Part shown: one piece after another, positions 44,840 to 54,777 of the stretch
Layout: each line of letters begins with the position of its first letter
Numbering within the stretch: the first letter of the stretch is position 1
Origin: Phaseolus vulgaris
Lineage: Eukaryota; Streptophyta; Magnoliopsida; Fabales; Fabaceae
DNA length: 64,000 nt
Assembly: GCF_000499845.2 (NCBI RefSeq)
Contig: NC_023759.2
Coordinates: forward strand, 25,068,264-25,132,263
Direction of reading: 5' to 3'
Translations under genes and position numbers: made by a program
Notes under the pieces: model-generated
Told to the model about the DNA's origin: nothing
Databases searched by the model: none
Seen by the model: the letters and a program-made list of their open reading frames with translations, nothing else

Positions 44840-46952
44840 ATGGCTCGTACTAAAACAACAGACAATCCTCCACCCCTCAGCGTTAACTATAGAGACCTTT
44901 ACTCATGGGCTCCAGTCGAACTGGAGGGACCACGTAGGGGAGCTATGTACTTACGACCATCGTGCCTTTGGGAAGAGGCATGATGACGACATTGCAGTGC
45001 TTCCTTGCGCTCTAGGGGAGCCTGTTTGTGGGGACGAGCGGGCCAACAACGGGGTCCCCTTCTTCTATTTCTACCAAGTCATTTTTAAGCGTATCGGGAT
45101 GCGTCTGCCCTTTGGTGTTTTGTGCGGCTTCTTCGGGTGCACACCTTCCGTTGACATCTTCCTACACTTCTTTGAAGTGAAGAAACAAGGGAAGAGCCTC
45201 TGGGTGAGCCTCAGCAATATCCCTGGAAGGGTTCTCCTATCTCTCTTCCAACAATCCTTTAAGGGGTGGAAGGGCAAATTCTTCAAAGATTGCTGTTCTG
45301 ACTACGACCCCTATGCCCTTGACGGTTTTCCCCTGTACTGGGTGAATGAGGTCAAGACCATAAAGTCCAAGTCGCTGGACGAACTGCCCTCGACCGATCG
45401 AGAGGCTTGCCAGATTTTGACCAGTGTGGGGGGCTTCGACACCTCCACCCTGATAAACCTGGAGTTCAATGCCGACGCTTTAGGAAAATACATAAGTATG
45501 AACGTCTTTCCCTATGACTTTCTGGCCTTTGCTCTTGCTGGATCTTTGCTTGATGCACGATTTTCCTCCTTCTTTATGTTTTAATTTTATCCAGTGCCTA
45601 GCTTCTGCTATGTTTGCCTTCTTGGTGTAGGTTCTAAGATGGATAGGCGACGTCGTTTGCGGTTAGTGCAAGTGCTGAAGTCCAAAGATGGGGCTTTGGC
45701 ATCTCCTCCCTCAACCTCTTCCGCACCTCCATCTTCTCCTATCCCCACCCCTCAAACTGCTACAACACCAACAACTCCAACAACCCGAAACTCTCCCCAT
45801 CCACCTCCAAACTCACCAGCCCCCATCGCAGCCGTGCCTCTTGCGCTGGTCGAGGCAGGTGCTTCCTCAGCCCCCCTTGACAAGGGTAAGAGGGTGGTGG
45901 AGGTTGTTTCGGACGACGAGGACTCTGCTGAGGGGCAAGTCTTCAAACGGCAGAGAACTCAGAATGCCCCTTAGGTGGTCACCTCCGCTGCCTCCTCCTC
46001 TCATGGGGCTGAGTCCTTAAGAGAGGATCCACCGAGTGCCACTTCCCCTCCTCAATCAGTGCATCAGGAGAGAGGGCTTGAAACTGATCCCGCAGGCGTT
46101 CTCCCGCCTGCCCCAGAACTTCCCCTTCCCATGCAAGAGTCATTGAGGGGGTTTCTGAGCAGGGAATCTTCCGGCAGCCAAACTGAAGGGCCCCAACGAG
46201 AGAGCATGTACTATTACATGGGCCTCTTCATGTCTTGCGCCTACACCTGGCACAAACAATCCAGGGCCAAAGCTGCCCAAGCCTCTGCTTTCCAAGCTCT
46301 GGAGAAGGAAGTCGCTTCTCTAAAAGAGGGGCAGGAGAAGCTAAAAGAGGAGAAATAGAGGTTAGCCGCCCATTGGGGGCGTCAAGAGGGTGCTTACAAA
46401 GAGTCCCTGAGGGTGGCGCAAAAGGCAAGGGAGGAGGCCAACAAAGGGCTGCACGAGGTGGCTCAAGCCCAGGCAGAGCTTCTCAACGAAGTGGTCCCCC
46501 TTCGCACAAAGATCGCTGACCTTGAAGCGGTTGCAGAAACTTCCAAAGCCTACCAGAAGAAACTTGAGGATCAGTGTGTGGACCGGGAACAGAAACTGGG
46601 GAAGACTGAGGTCGCCCTTGCGAACAAGACTGATGAGTGTTCCTGGTTAACTACTGAGAACGCCTCCCTCCAGGCCAAGGTCCAAGAGTTGACTTTAGCC
46701 TTGGCCTCTAAAGACCAAGAGATTATCGCGGAAGCTGCTAGCTTTAAAGTTGCTGAAGAGAAACTGGTCGAGGAGGCTGCCTCCGGATTTGCTGAAGGGT
46801 TCGCGGAGGCTCTAGTCCAGGCGGCATGTGCCAACCCTGGCATCGACGTCTCCGGGTGCAGCCCTTTGAATGAGGTAGTTGATGGAAAGATCGTGGCAAT
46901 GGAGGCTTCTGATGAACAACCCCTTCCTTTTGCTTCCCAACCAAACACTTGA
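44840..46952 (+). pseudogene. Element G long antisense gene, deletions and two stops
   Basis: Exon 1 is 44840-45495, intron 45496-45630 (GTATGA...GGTGTAG), exon 2 45631-46952. In exon 1 a frameshift near 44925 and an in-frame deletion remove the PF.KELLTEIN and HPNSWAFVRAF blocks (LPFGVLCGFFG joins them). VDIFLHFFEVKKQ, WVSLSNIPGR, GWKGKFF and LDGFPLYWV remain. Exon 2 has a Pro/Thr-rich part, the motif DKGKRVVEVVSDDEDS, DPPSATS, a coiled coil, and the ending GFAEALVQAAC..GIDVS..VVDGKIV. TAG stops are at 45972-45974 and 46356-46358. The intron position and phase agree with the other copies. Confidence 0.8.
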
Positions 46953-47824
46953 CGTGTATATGATATAATTAGCTTAATTTGCAACTATCATGAACTTTAT
47001 TTGTAATTATAACTACTTCACTTTCGATTAAATGTTTATTTGCTTTATCTTCGCATACTTGTGCGTTTTAGCTTCTCTCGCACCTTTATCTGCTTCCATC
47101 TTCTTTGCTATATTGAGCGTGCTATCTCCGATGTTCCTCTTCATTCTGTTTGACCTTGCCCCTTTGGGTGGCACGTGATCTCCTCACCTACTTGCCCCCT
47201 TAATTCGGAATGCGTACCTTTCCCTTGGTCTCTCTATCAAGGAACTTACTTGGCCTTCGTATCTGCGAGGAATCTTCCCCATGAAAGCGTCGCCTGCCTC
47301 GTCATTGCCCAAAGGCAAATAAGGATTTGATCTCTTCCATGGCCTCAACCTTGCTCGCAGGTGAGGGAGGACTATATCTGTTCATCCTTGGTGCCTCACA
47401 TTGCTCAAAGGCGCAGAGGGCTTACCTCACCTGTGTTGGATGTCTATACTCGAGGAGAGACCTGCTCGGGGTGTCCCCAGCGCGCCTAAATGCTTTGGGA
47501 CAAAGTCGCACTTTGGTGCCCACGCCCAGCTATTCTTACTTGAGGAGGGGGCGTCGCAATGGAATCCCTTAACCCCTGCTCAAGGACAAACGCCCGGATT
47601 TTAACTTATACTGGTATCTGGTATTGGGGCTAGTTGTTCATACTTGAGGAGGGGGTGTCCTAAAGGAATCTCTTAACCCCTGCTCAAGCACTAAGCGCCC
47701 AGATTTTAACTTATACTGATATCTGGTACCGGGGCTAGCTGTTCATACTTGAGGAGGGGGCGTCCCAAAGGAATCCCTTAACCCCTGCTCAAGGACTAAG
47801 CGCTCGGATTTTAACTTATACTGG
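46953..47824. repeat. Element G spacer ending in 106-bp tandem repeats
   Basis: After AT-rich DNA, at about 47525-47824 a 106-bp unit (cttatactgg, ggggctag, cttgaggagggggcgtcc, aacccctgctcaagg) occurs almost three times. The last copy is cut after its first ten bases by the LTR of F. No gene is supported in the interval. Confidence 0.8.
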
Positions 47825-49118
47825 TGTTCCGTCCGGTTGACCGAGACGTCTTCGTGCGCGACCTCAACCGTCAGCTAGGGACACCTTCCCACTGGTTGCC
47901 TGTGGATTCCTGCAAAAAAGGAAAAGAGGACAAAGAGGCGCCCTAGCGGCCGTGTGCACTCCGACGCTCAAGTCAGCCAGCAAGAAACACCAAAAACTGT
48001 CCACCTCCGTGTCTGAGCACCGCGTATGGCACTCTGAAGGTGGTGAATTAACTGTGTATATGTGTGTGTTGTCTCCTTCAGGCAAAAATATTCCCCAGTC
48101 ACTTGTACGCAACCTTGAAGCACGAGCAAGCAACTAGAGAGTTCTCTGGTAAATTTGCCGAAGGTTCCCCCCCCCTTTTCCAACATTCTCTGCGTTATTT
48201 AAACTACCCAAGCATTTAAAGCGCCTTAAAGCGCTTTTACTCACAAACGTAACGCACTCATTAAAGCGCTTAATTAGAAAACGTAGCGCATTTAAGACGT
48301 TTGAAACGCTCGGGAGCCATTATAGTACCTGAATGCTCGAAAGGGAAACTGTATTGAATAACTTTTAATTACCTGGCACCTGACTAAAGGGTGTTTCTAT
48401 TCTGGCATGGCTGTCGTACACGTGGAGGGCCTGACGACGCCATGACCCCATCTGGGGGCGCTTCGGCCCACCTGGGGAAGTTTCTATGTGTGAGTCCTCC
48501 TGCTGGGAGTGCTACTGCGCTAGGGGTGACTTTTTGGGGTGCCAACTCATGCCCCCAAGTATCTAGTCACTTACTTTGAGAGCGTATCTGCCTTCCTTTT
48601 GTACTCTGCACCCGGTTGCCCTGGGCGTGACTTTCCTCTTGAGTCGTATCTGCCCTACGGGCGTCTCTGGGCGGCAGGAGCACGTCACGAGTCAGGCTGC
48701 CCTTCACTGGTACTGTTACTATGGCCTTGAAGCCACCTTTTCTTTCTCTTTATTGCTGCCCCGTGCTATTGGGACCTGAGGCCTTCTCACGGCGTCGCTC
48801 CCTCCATGGTCTTTCCTACCCATGGGTATCGGGGAACCACACTGTGATTGCCTTACTTTAGCACTGTTTGATCTGGCGACGCCCTAGCGAGGCGATGCCT
48901 CCATCTGGGCTACGCTTTGCCTTGGCGACGCCTTCCCCTGGCAACGCCTTGCCTTGGCGACGCCTGGCCTTGGCGACGCCTGGCCTTGGCGACGCCTGGC
49001 CTTGGCGACGCTTCCTCTTGGCATCTCTACACCTAGGCGACGCCTTGCGTTGACTTTTGACCTTCCAGTCGTTGACTCTGACCTTGACTTAGTCAGCGCC
49101 CGGATACGGGACGGTACA
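47825..49118 (-). repeat. Element F 3' LTR (1294 bp)
   Basis: The plus strand reads TGTTCCGTCCGGTTGACCG...GGGACGGTACA. It carries 18-bp 'ccttggcgacgcctgg' units at about 48950-49015, one more than the 5' LTR. The polypurine tract lies directly beside it at 49119. Confidence 0.92.
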
Positions 49119-49131
49119 CAAGCCCCCCAGT
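49119..49131 (-). other. Polypurine tract of element F
   Basis: The minus strand reads ACTGGGGGGCTTG immediately before the LTR start TGTACC, identical to element G. Confidence 0.85.
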
Positions 49132-49838
49132 CTTAAGCCGAAGACTTGTCTTCAGCGCAAAGACTAAAGCCTCGCCCACGCCGTCCACGTGCCTTCCTGA
49201 TGACGTGTCATTCTCTGCTGACTCAGCAATTTTTTCGAATTACTGACGTGACAATTTCTGAACCAGAGGTATTCTTAATGGCTTATTGGACATCCCTGAA
49301 ATGGGAAAAATGATGTCTTTTGAAGTTGCGCTTAATCGCGTGCCACGTGGTTCATTGTGCGGTCGTCTTCAAGAACCCCTCGCGCTTCCCTTGAGCGCTT
49401 AATCTTGCAACACGTGGCGTCATCACACGGTTACCCTTTGTTGCCCTTCGCGCTTCTCGTAACGTTTAAGTTACCAGACCCCGCGATTGCCACTACTGTT
49501 ACATTCACTTTCTCTGCCCTTAGTCACTGTTCATCTTCTCTAAATCCCTTCTCTTGCGACCCCTGTTCGTTCGTGTTTCCGCTCTCCACACCCTTCAGCC
49601 CCCCAAAGGTACGGTTTTTCCCTCCTTGATGATTCTCTTTACTGTATGAACTTCCTGGGACTGTCCATATTACCGCATTTCTCTGGATATCGTTTGTATG
49701 TTTCTTTGTTCCTCTCGTTTCCCTTTGTTCTCTTGTGGGTAGGGCGCTCCTAGGGTTCTTCCATTTTTCCCTTTTCTTCTCCCAAACCCCTTTTCTCTGA
49801 ACCCTTTCTTTCTCTTTTGATCTTCAGTATTGGCATTG
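49132..49838 (+). promoter_or_regulatory. Upstream region of the long antisense gene of F
   Basis: G-boxes CACGTG at 49186-49191, 49344-49349 and 49411-49416. A 5'-UTR intron runs 49609 (GTACGG) to 49827 (GATCTTCAG), 11 bases before the ATG. A pyrimidine-rich leader precedes it. The start site is not placed. Confidence 0.55.
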
Positions 49839-52146
49839 ATGGCGAAAACTAAAACCACCGCGCCTCCCCCGCTCCCCAAGTCTCATTATAAGGGCGAATA
49901 CGACTGGGCCCCCGACGAACTTCTGGACGAATGTTCCCTCCTGAACTCTGTTGAGGACGTGGAGGCTCATAGGGGGGACCCTGCTCTCTATAACTTCAAT
50001 GCGTTCCACAAAAATCACGACTCCCAAGTCCTGGTAAGCCGGGTGCGACATGGGATGCCCGTTTGTGCGGACTCACGGGATACTGGGGGATGCCCTTTCT
50101 TCTTCCTCTATCAGATGGTGCTCAAGAGGGTGGGCCTGCGTCTACCCCTCACTCCCTTCGAAAAAGAGCTACTGACAGAGATAAACACTGCTCCCGCCCA
50201 ACTCCATCCCAACAGTTGGGCTTTCGTGAGGGGGTTCCAAATTCTCTGTGGCTATCTAGGCGTTCCCTCCTCTGTGGACGTTTTTCTTCACTTCTTCGAG
50301 GTAAAGAAGCAAGGGAAGAGCCTTTGGATGAGCTTTTCTGGCATCGCCGGGCGCATCATCCTTACGCTCTTCCAGAATTCGTTCAAAGGATGGAAGGGGA
50401 AATTCTTCAAGGTATGCGCGACCAAGCGCGATCCTACTATCCTAGAGGGCTTTCCCCTGTACTGGACAGACAAACCCATAACCATGAAGCCCTTGGCTCT
50501 AGACGAGGTCGCCCCGCCTGACCGGGATGTATGCAAAGCCTTGGTGGGACTGGAAATAGTCTTCGATACCGCCAAACTCATCGCGAACGAATTCAATGCC
50601 CATGGGCTTTCTACCTACTTCGGTATCTGCTCTTGGTGATTTATGATGCATTAGTTGTTGTGGTTATCTGCATGTATTTGGCCATAGAATCTTCCTTCTG
50701 ATTCATCTGAATCAAACTTATGCTACCAATTTTCGCTGTACAATGTTACTTGCATTTCACGCCTCTTCATGTTTTGTGAATTCGCATAACTGTTCTAGTG
50801 CTAATCCTTGTTGATTGGCTTGTCTTGATGTAGGATCGGTGATGGGCGTTTCCAAAAGAATAATGTTGGCGAAATCACTGAAGGAGGCTCGTGCCGCCAA
50901 GGCAGGCGTCTCCTCCAGCCCTGTTGCCAATCCGGTTCTCCCACTGGCTCCGTCACCACCACCTCCAGTCATTGCTGAAGCTGCTTCTAGCCCATCTCCG
51001 ACGTCTCCACCCGGCTCCGCCGTGCTTCCAACTCCCAATTCTCCTCCGCCTATCGCCGCCGTTCCCCTAGCTGCGGCCTCGTCACCGGCTCCAACCCCCC
51101 TTGACAAAGGGAAAAGGGTTTTGGAGATTCTGTCAGATGATGAGGATTCGGAAGGGGTGGCACCCTTCAGAAGGAGAAAATCCGCGCGGGTTCCTCTTCT
51201 GGTAGAGACGTCGCCGCAGGGAGGGAACCCCTTTATGGACAACCCTCCAAGCGCAACCTCACTCCCTCCTATGATACTCCAAGAGGAAAGGGGCGAAGGC
51301 GCCGAATCTGCCCCGCCTCCGCTGCCGCCAGAAACCACTGCTTCCCCGGCTCCCGACGCTGCTGCCCCCGACTTCATCGCCATCCCTCCTCCAATCATGC
51401 ATCTGATGAGGGGTTTCAGTGGCGGGACTATGCCATAAGGCACCGACAGGAGGGAAGGCATGCCTTTCTACTTGGGGGCCTTCTTGGCGGTGGCCCTTGA
51501 ATGGCGCTCCCAGGCCAGAAACGCGGTCCTGCAAGCTCATACCCTCCAAGCCTTGGAAACAAAAGCATCTACTCTGGAAGAGGAAATGAGGACCCTGGGA
51601 CGCCAGAACAAAGCCTATCAAACTTCTCTGAGACAAATACAAGAGTCCAAAGCGGAAACAGAGAGGCGACTAGCGGAGGCATTGGAGCTCCAGGCAGGCT
51701 TCTACACTCGGGAAGTTGCTCTTCAAGTGCAGGTAGCGGGTCTTCAGGAAGTGGTCAAAGCGGATGCAGAAACTCAAAAGGACCTGAAGGACCGTTGCTG
51801 CGAACAGGCTGCCAAGGTGGAGCGGATGGGGGAGGAAATGGCCACCCAGGCCAAAGCTATGGACCTTCTCCGAGTTGACTACGACAAACTGCGGGTCGAG
51901 GTTAGCCGGCTTCGCGTGGAGAAAGAGGCTCTGGAGAAGCAGGTGACCTCTGGAGACGCCGCCATTGAGGAACTGGAGAAGGAGAAAAAGTCCCTTATCC
52001 AGGAGATGGCGGGTACCTTCGAGGAGGGGTTCCAAGAGGCCCTGACCCAGGCGTCCTGCGAGAATCCGGGCGTCAACCTTTCGAGCTGTGATCCCACACA
52101 CCACGTCGTTGACGGGAAGGTCGTGCCCATGGATCTGGATGACTGA
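49839..52146 (+). pseudogene. Element F long antisense gene (699 codons with one stop)
   Basis: Exon 1 is 49839-50622, intron 50623-50833 (GTATCT...GATGTAG), exon 2 50834-52146. The only lesion seen is TAA at 51436-51438. Exon 1 carries YDWAPDELLDECS, RLPLTPFEKELLTEIN, LHPNSWAFVRGFQ, VDVFLHFFEVKKQ, WMSFSGIAGR, GWKGKFF and LEGFPLYWT (Transposase_28-like). Exon 2 carries a Pro/Ala-rich linker, DKGKRVLEILSDDEDS next to a basic RRRK run, MDNPPSATS, a coiled coil from about 51500 to 51990, and GFQEALTQASC..GVNLS..VVDGKVVP. The acidic and basic motifs suggest a nuclear protein; this is inference. Confidence 0.82.
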
Positions 52147-53377
52147 ACCGCTGCCTCTCATCCGCCGCCTTCCTCTTCAAGCTCCACTCTTTTATTCTTT
52201 ACCTTCGTTTCTTGATTTTATCTGTCAAAACTTGTAATTCTTTGAACTATCCGCACTCTTGTTACTGATTTGGGACGTTCGTATGGTTGCCTTTATTTCT
52301 TTGTCACATACGATTCTGCCTATGCGATCTCATTCTCTTTTCCCTCCACACGCTTCAATTATTTTATCTGTGTTCTGCCCATTTCTTTCACTTCGTTGGG
52401 CGGTTTGGTATGATCGGGAAAGGTTGCGCGCCAACCCTCACGCCCATGGAGAGGCTCACTTAGTGACGCCGTATCGTCCACGGGACGTCTCTGGTACCGA
52501 AAGGCCCTCTCTGATCCTTAACGCCTGGCGCCCACGCCTAAGGAGAGGCCTGCTAACAGCAGCACCGTATCGTCCCCGGGTGTCTAAAACGCTGAGCGCT
52601 CTGGAAAGGGTCTGTTCCCTCCATGGTCTTTCCTTCCCATAGGTATCGGGGAATGCCCTGCCAGCGATTCGCTGGCGTTTGGCGATCTCATCTCCCTCCA
52701 CAGTCTTTCCTACCTGTGGGTATCGGGGAGGTGACGCCAGTCGGTATTTGGGTTGGCGACGCTCGCGACATCTCGCGCTGTCGTCGCCCTTTACGTCCTT
52801 CCTGGCAACGCCTCGGGCGTTACCTTTACTTCGACATTGACCTTAATTCTTGCCTTGGTCAACGCCTGATAACAGCGAAGAGCCCAAGGCTTTGTCTGTG
52901 CCATCCACGTGGCGCTCCTTGTATAGCTGATGGGACCTTCTGTCATTCGACTTGATCCACGTGGCGCTGCTTGTATGGTTGATGGGGTATCTAGTCATTC
53001 CATTTTCTGACTCCTGTTGTACCCCTGGCTCACTTTCGACGGCGCATCGTACCACTGGATATTCTGCTGATACGACGTTTTCTGATTTAAACCAGTGGTG
53101 CCAGCGTCATCCTTTCATCTTCTGCCACGTGTATCAATCGTGCGGTGCATCCATTCACGTCGTTTGGCGCTCTAACCGCTTTATTTAACTCTTCAAGCTC
53201 TGGAACTGTCTTCATCATTTTCTCACTCTTCATAACCTACTTGCGTTCTTTCTTCTTGCATCCTTCCTTCTTGCACCCTTCCTTCTTGCACCCTTTCTTC
53301 TCTGTCGAAGGGTTGTTCTAGCCTTCGCTCGCCTCACTCAACTCTTGCGTTTTTGGCAGTCCTGAGCTTGTTAAAGA
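52147..53377 (+). other. Interval between the two antisense genes of F
   Basis: The first part is AT-rich and would hold the 3' end of the long gene. From about 52400 it has degenerate LTR-like phrases ('cctccatggtctttcctacc', 'gggtatcgggga') also found in C/F-family LTRs. G-boxes CACGTG lie at 52906-52911, 52958-52963 and 53126-53131, before the short gene. 'tgcgtttttggcag' near 53348 could be the acceptor of a 5'-UTR intron. No further gene is seen. Confidence 0.55.
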
Positions 53378-54340
53378 ATGTCCTCTCACGCTGCTTCCTC
53401 CAGAGTTCGTCCCAAAGACTTGTACCCTTGGGCTTCGAATGAACTTCTTGACGAGTGTTCATGCTTACTCTCTACCAGGGCCATACAGGAGCACAAAGGA
53501 GAGTCATGTTCCTACGACCACCGGGCCTTTGCGAGGAGGCATGACGACGACATCGCTGTGCTCCCTTGCACTCTAGGGGAGCCAATACGTGGAGACGAAC
53601 GGGCCAACGAAGGGGTCCCTTTCTTTTACTTTTACCAGGTGGTGTTCAAGACCATCGGAGTGCGCTTACCCTTTTCTTGGTTCGAGAAGGAACTGCTGAC
53701 AGAGATCAACGTGGCTCCGGCCTAGTTGTATCCCAACAGCTGGGCCTTTGTCAAGGCCTTCGATGACCTCTTCGGGTCTCTGGGTTGTGCACCCTCGGTT
53801 GACCTCTTTCTTCACTTTTTTGAGGTGAAGAGACAGAGACACAACCTCTGGGTAACTCTCAGTAATGTGCCCGGGAGGGTTCTCTTCACACCCTTCCAGA
53901 GCTCGTTCACCGGGTGGAAAGGCCGGTTCTTCAAGATCTGTCGTACTGACCTTGTCCCCGACGCTCTGGATGGGTTTCCGCTGTACTGGGTGAGAGAGGA
54001 AAAGGTCCTCAAAGCCAAACCCCTCAAGAATCTAGCTCCAAGTGATCAAATAGCATGCCGGATTCTTGCTGAGGCGGGAGGTTTTGACTCTGCCACGGTG
54101 ATCAGCCTGGAGTCTAATGCTGGGACTCTTGAGAAGTACATATGTAAGAACCGCTGCCTTGGCAACTCCGGCCTTTGTTGCTTTTTGTACGTGCATGACT
54201 TGCCTTGGTATCTCTAACACGTCTTTTTCCCTGGTGCAGGTTCGAAAATAAACCAAGAAAAGAGGGCACGACTTATCCGAGCTCTGCGGGCTGGAAAAGA
54301 GGCTTCGTCTTCCTCTAACGATGACTCTGATGACCACTGA
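53378..54340 (+). pseudogene. Element F short antisense gene (289 codons with one stop)
   Basis: Exon 1 is 53378-54143, intron 54144-54239 (GTAAGA...GGTGCAG), exon 2 54240-54340. It opens with LYPWASNELLDECS, then YDHRAFARRHDDDIAVLPC, RLPFSWFEKELLTEIN, YPNSWAFVKAFD, VDLFLHFFEVKRQ, LWVTLSNVPGR, GWKGRFF, LDGFPLYWV and AGGFDSATVISLE. Exon 2 adds only a short Arg-rich, Ser/Asp-ending tail and no coiled coil. TAG at 53723-53725 is the one lesion. The same short type survives in element C, so the two-gene arrangement is a family trait. It may be a shortened paralogue of the neighbouring long gene. Confidence 0.82.
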
Positions 54341-54777
54341 GGAATGGCTTGTTAGCCTTTTTGTATGATTTGTAGCGTTTGCTTCGTTTGTACCACTCCC
54401 ATTGTATTGAACATTGCTTGTAACAACAACTTTCAATATCATACTTGATTTTTTGCAACGCCACTTTACTTTGCATGTGCCTCATATACCACTCGCTTTC
54501 CTTTCGTCTCGTTCCGCCCACGATGCATGCCTTCACTTCGGGCGACGCCCTCTTTCGGGGCGACGCCACGACCTAGGCGACGCCTTCTTCCTTGGCGACA
54601 CCATGGCCTAGGCGGCGCATCACATTACTTCTAACAAGGGAAGATAAAGGCTGAAAACCAAGGCACTTCTTTTTCTCAACTGGTTTTTCCGTTTATTAGG
54701 GTGACCTCATTAAAAAACCCCCGAAAGGGAAAAAGAGCGTCCCCTTCGACTAAATTGTTACATACTGCTTACATAAG
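54341..54777 (-). other. Element F spacer and conserved post-integrase block
   Basis: A short spacer with a few 'gggcgacgcc' units near 54540-54615. At 54696-54752 the minus strand carries the conserved block (GGGGACGCTCTTTTTCCC, GGGGGTTTTTTAATGAGG, TCACCCTAATAAA). It is much shorter than the Tat1 and Tat2 spacers because the short antisense gene lies close to pol. Confidence 0.6.

Larger units (their letters stand above)
41926..47824 (-). mobile_element. Element G: Tat retrotransposon, 3' part only
   Basis: Contains a 3' LTR (41926-44210, itself split by a solo LTR), polypurine tract, a complete but mutated antisense gene and part of its spacer. The rest (pol, gag, 5' LTR) is missing where element F begins. 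The LTR is related to, but distinct from, the C/F family LTR; another copy of it starts at 62316. Confidence 0.83.
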
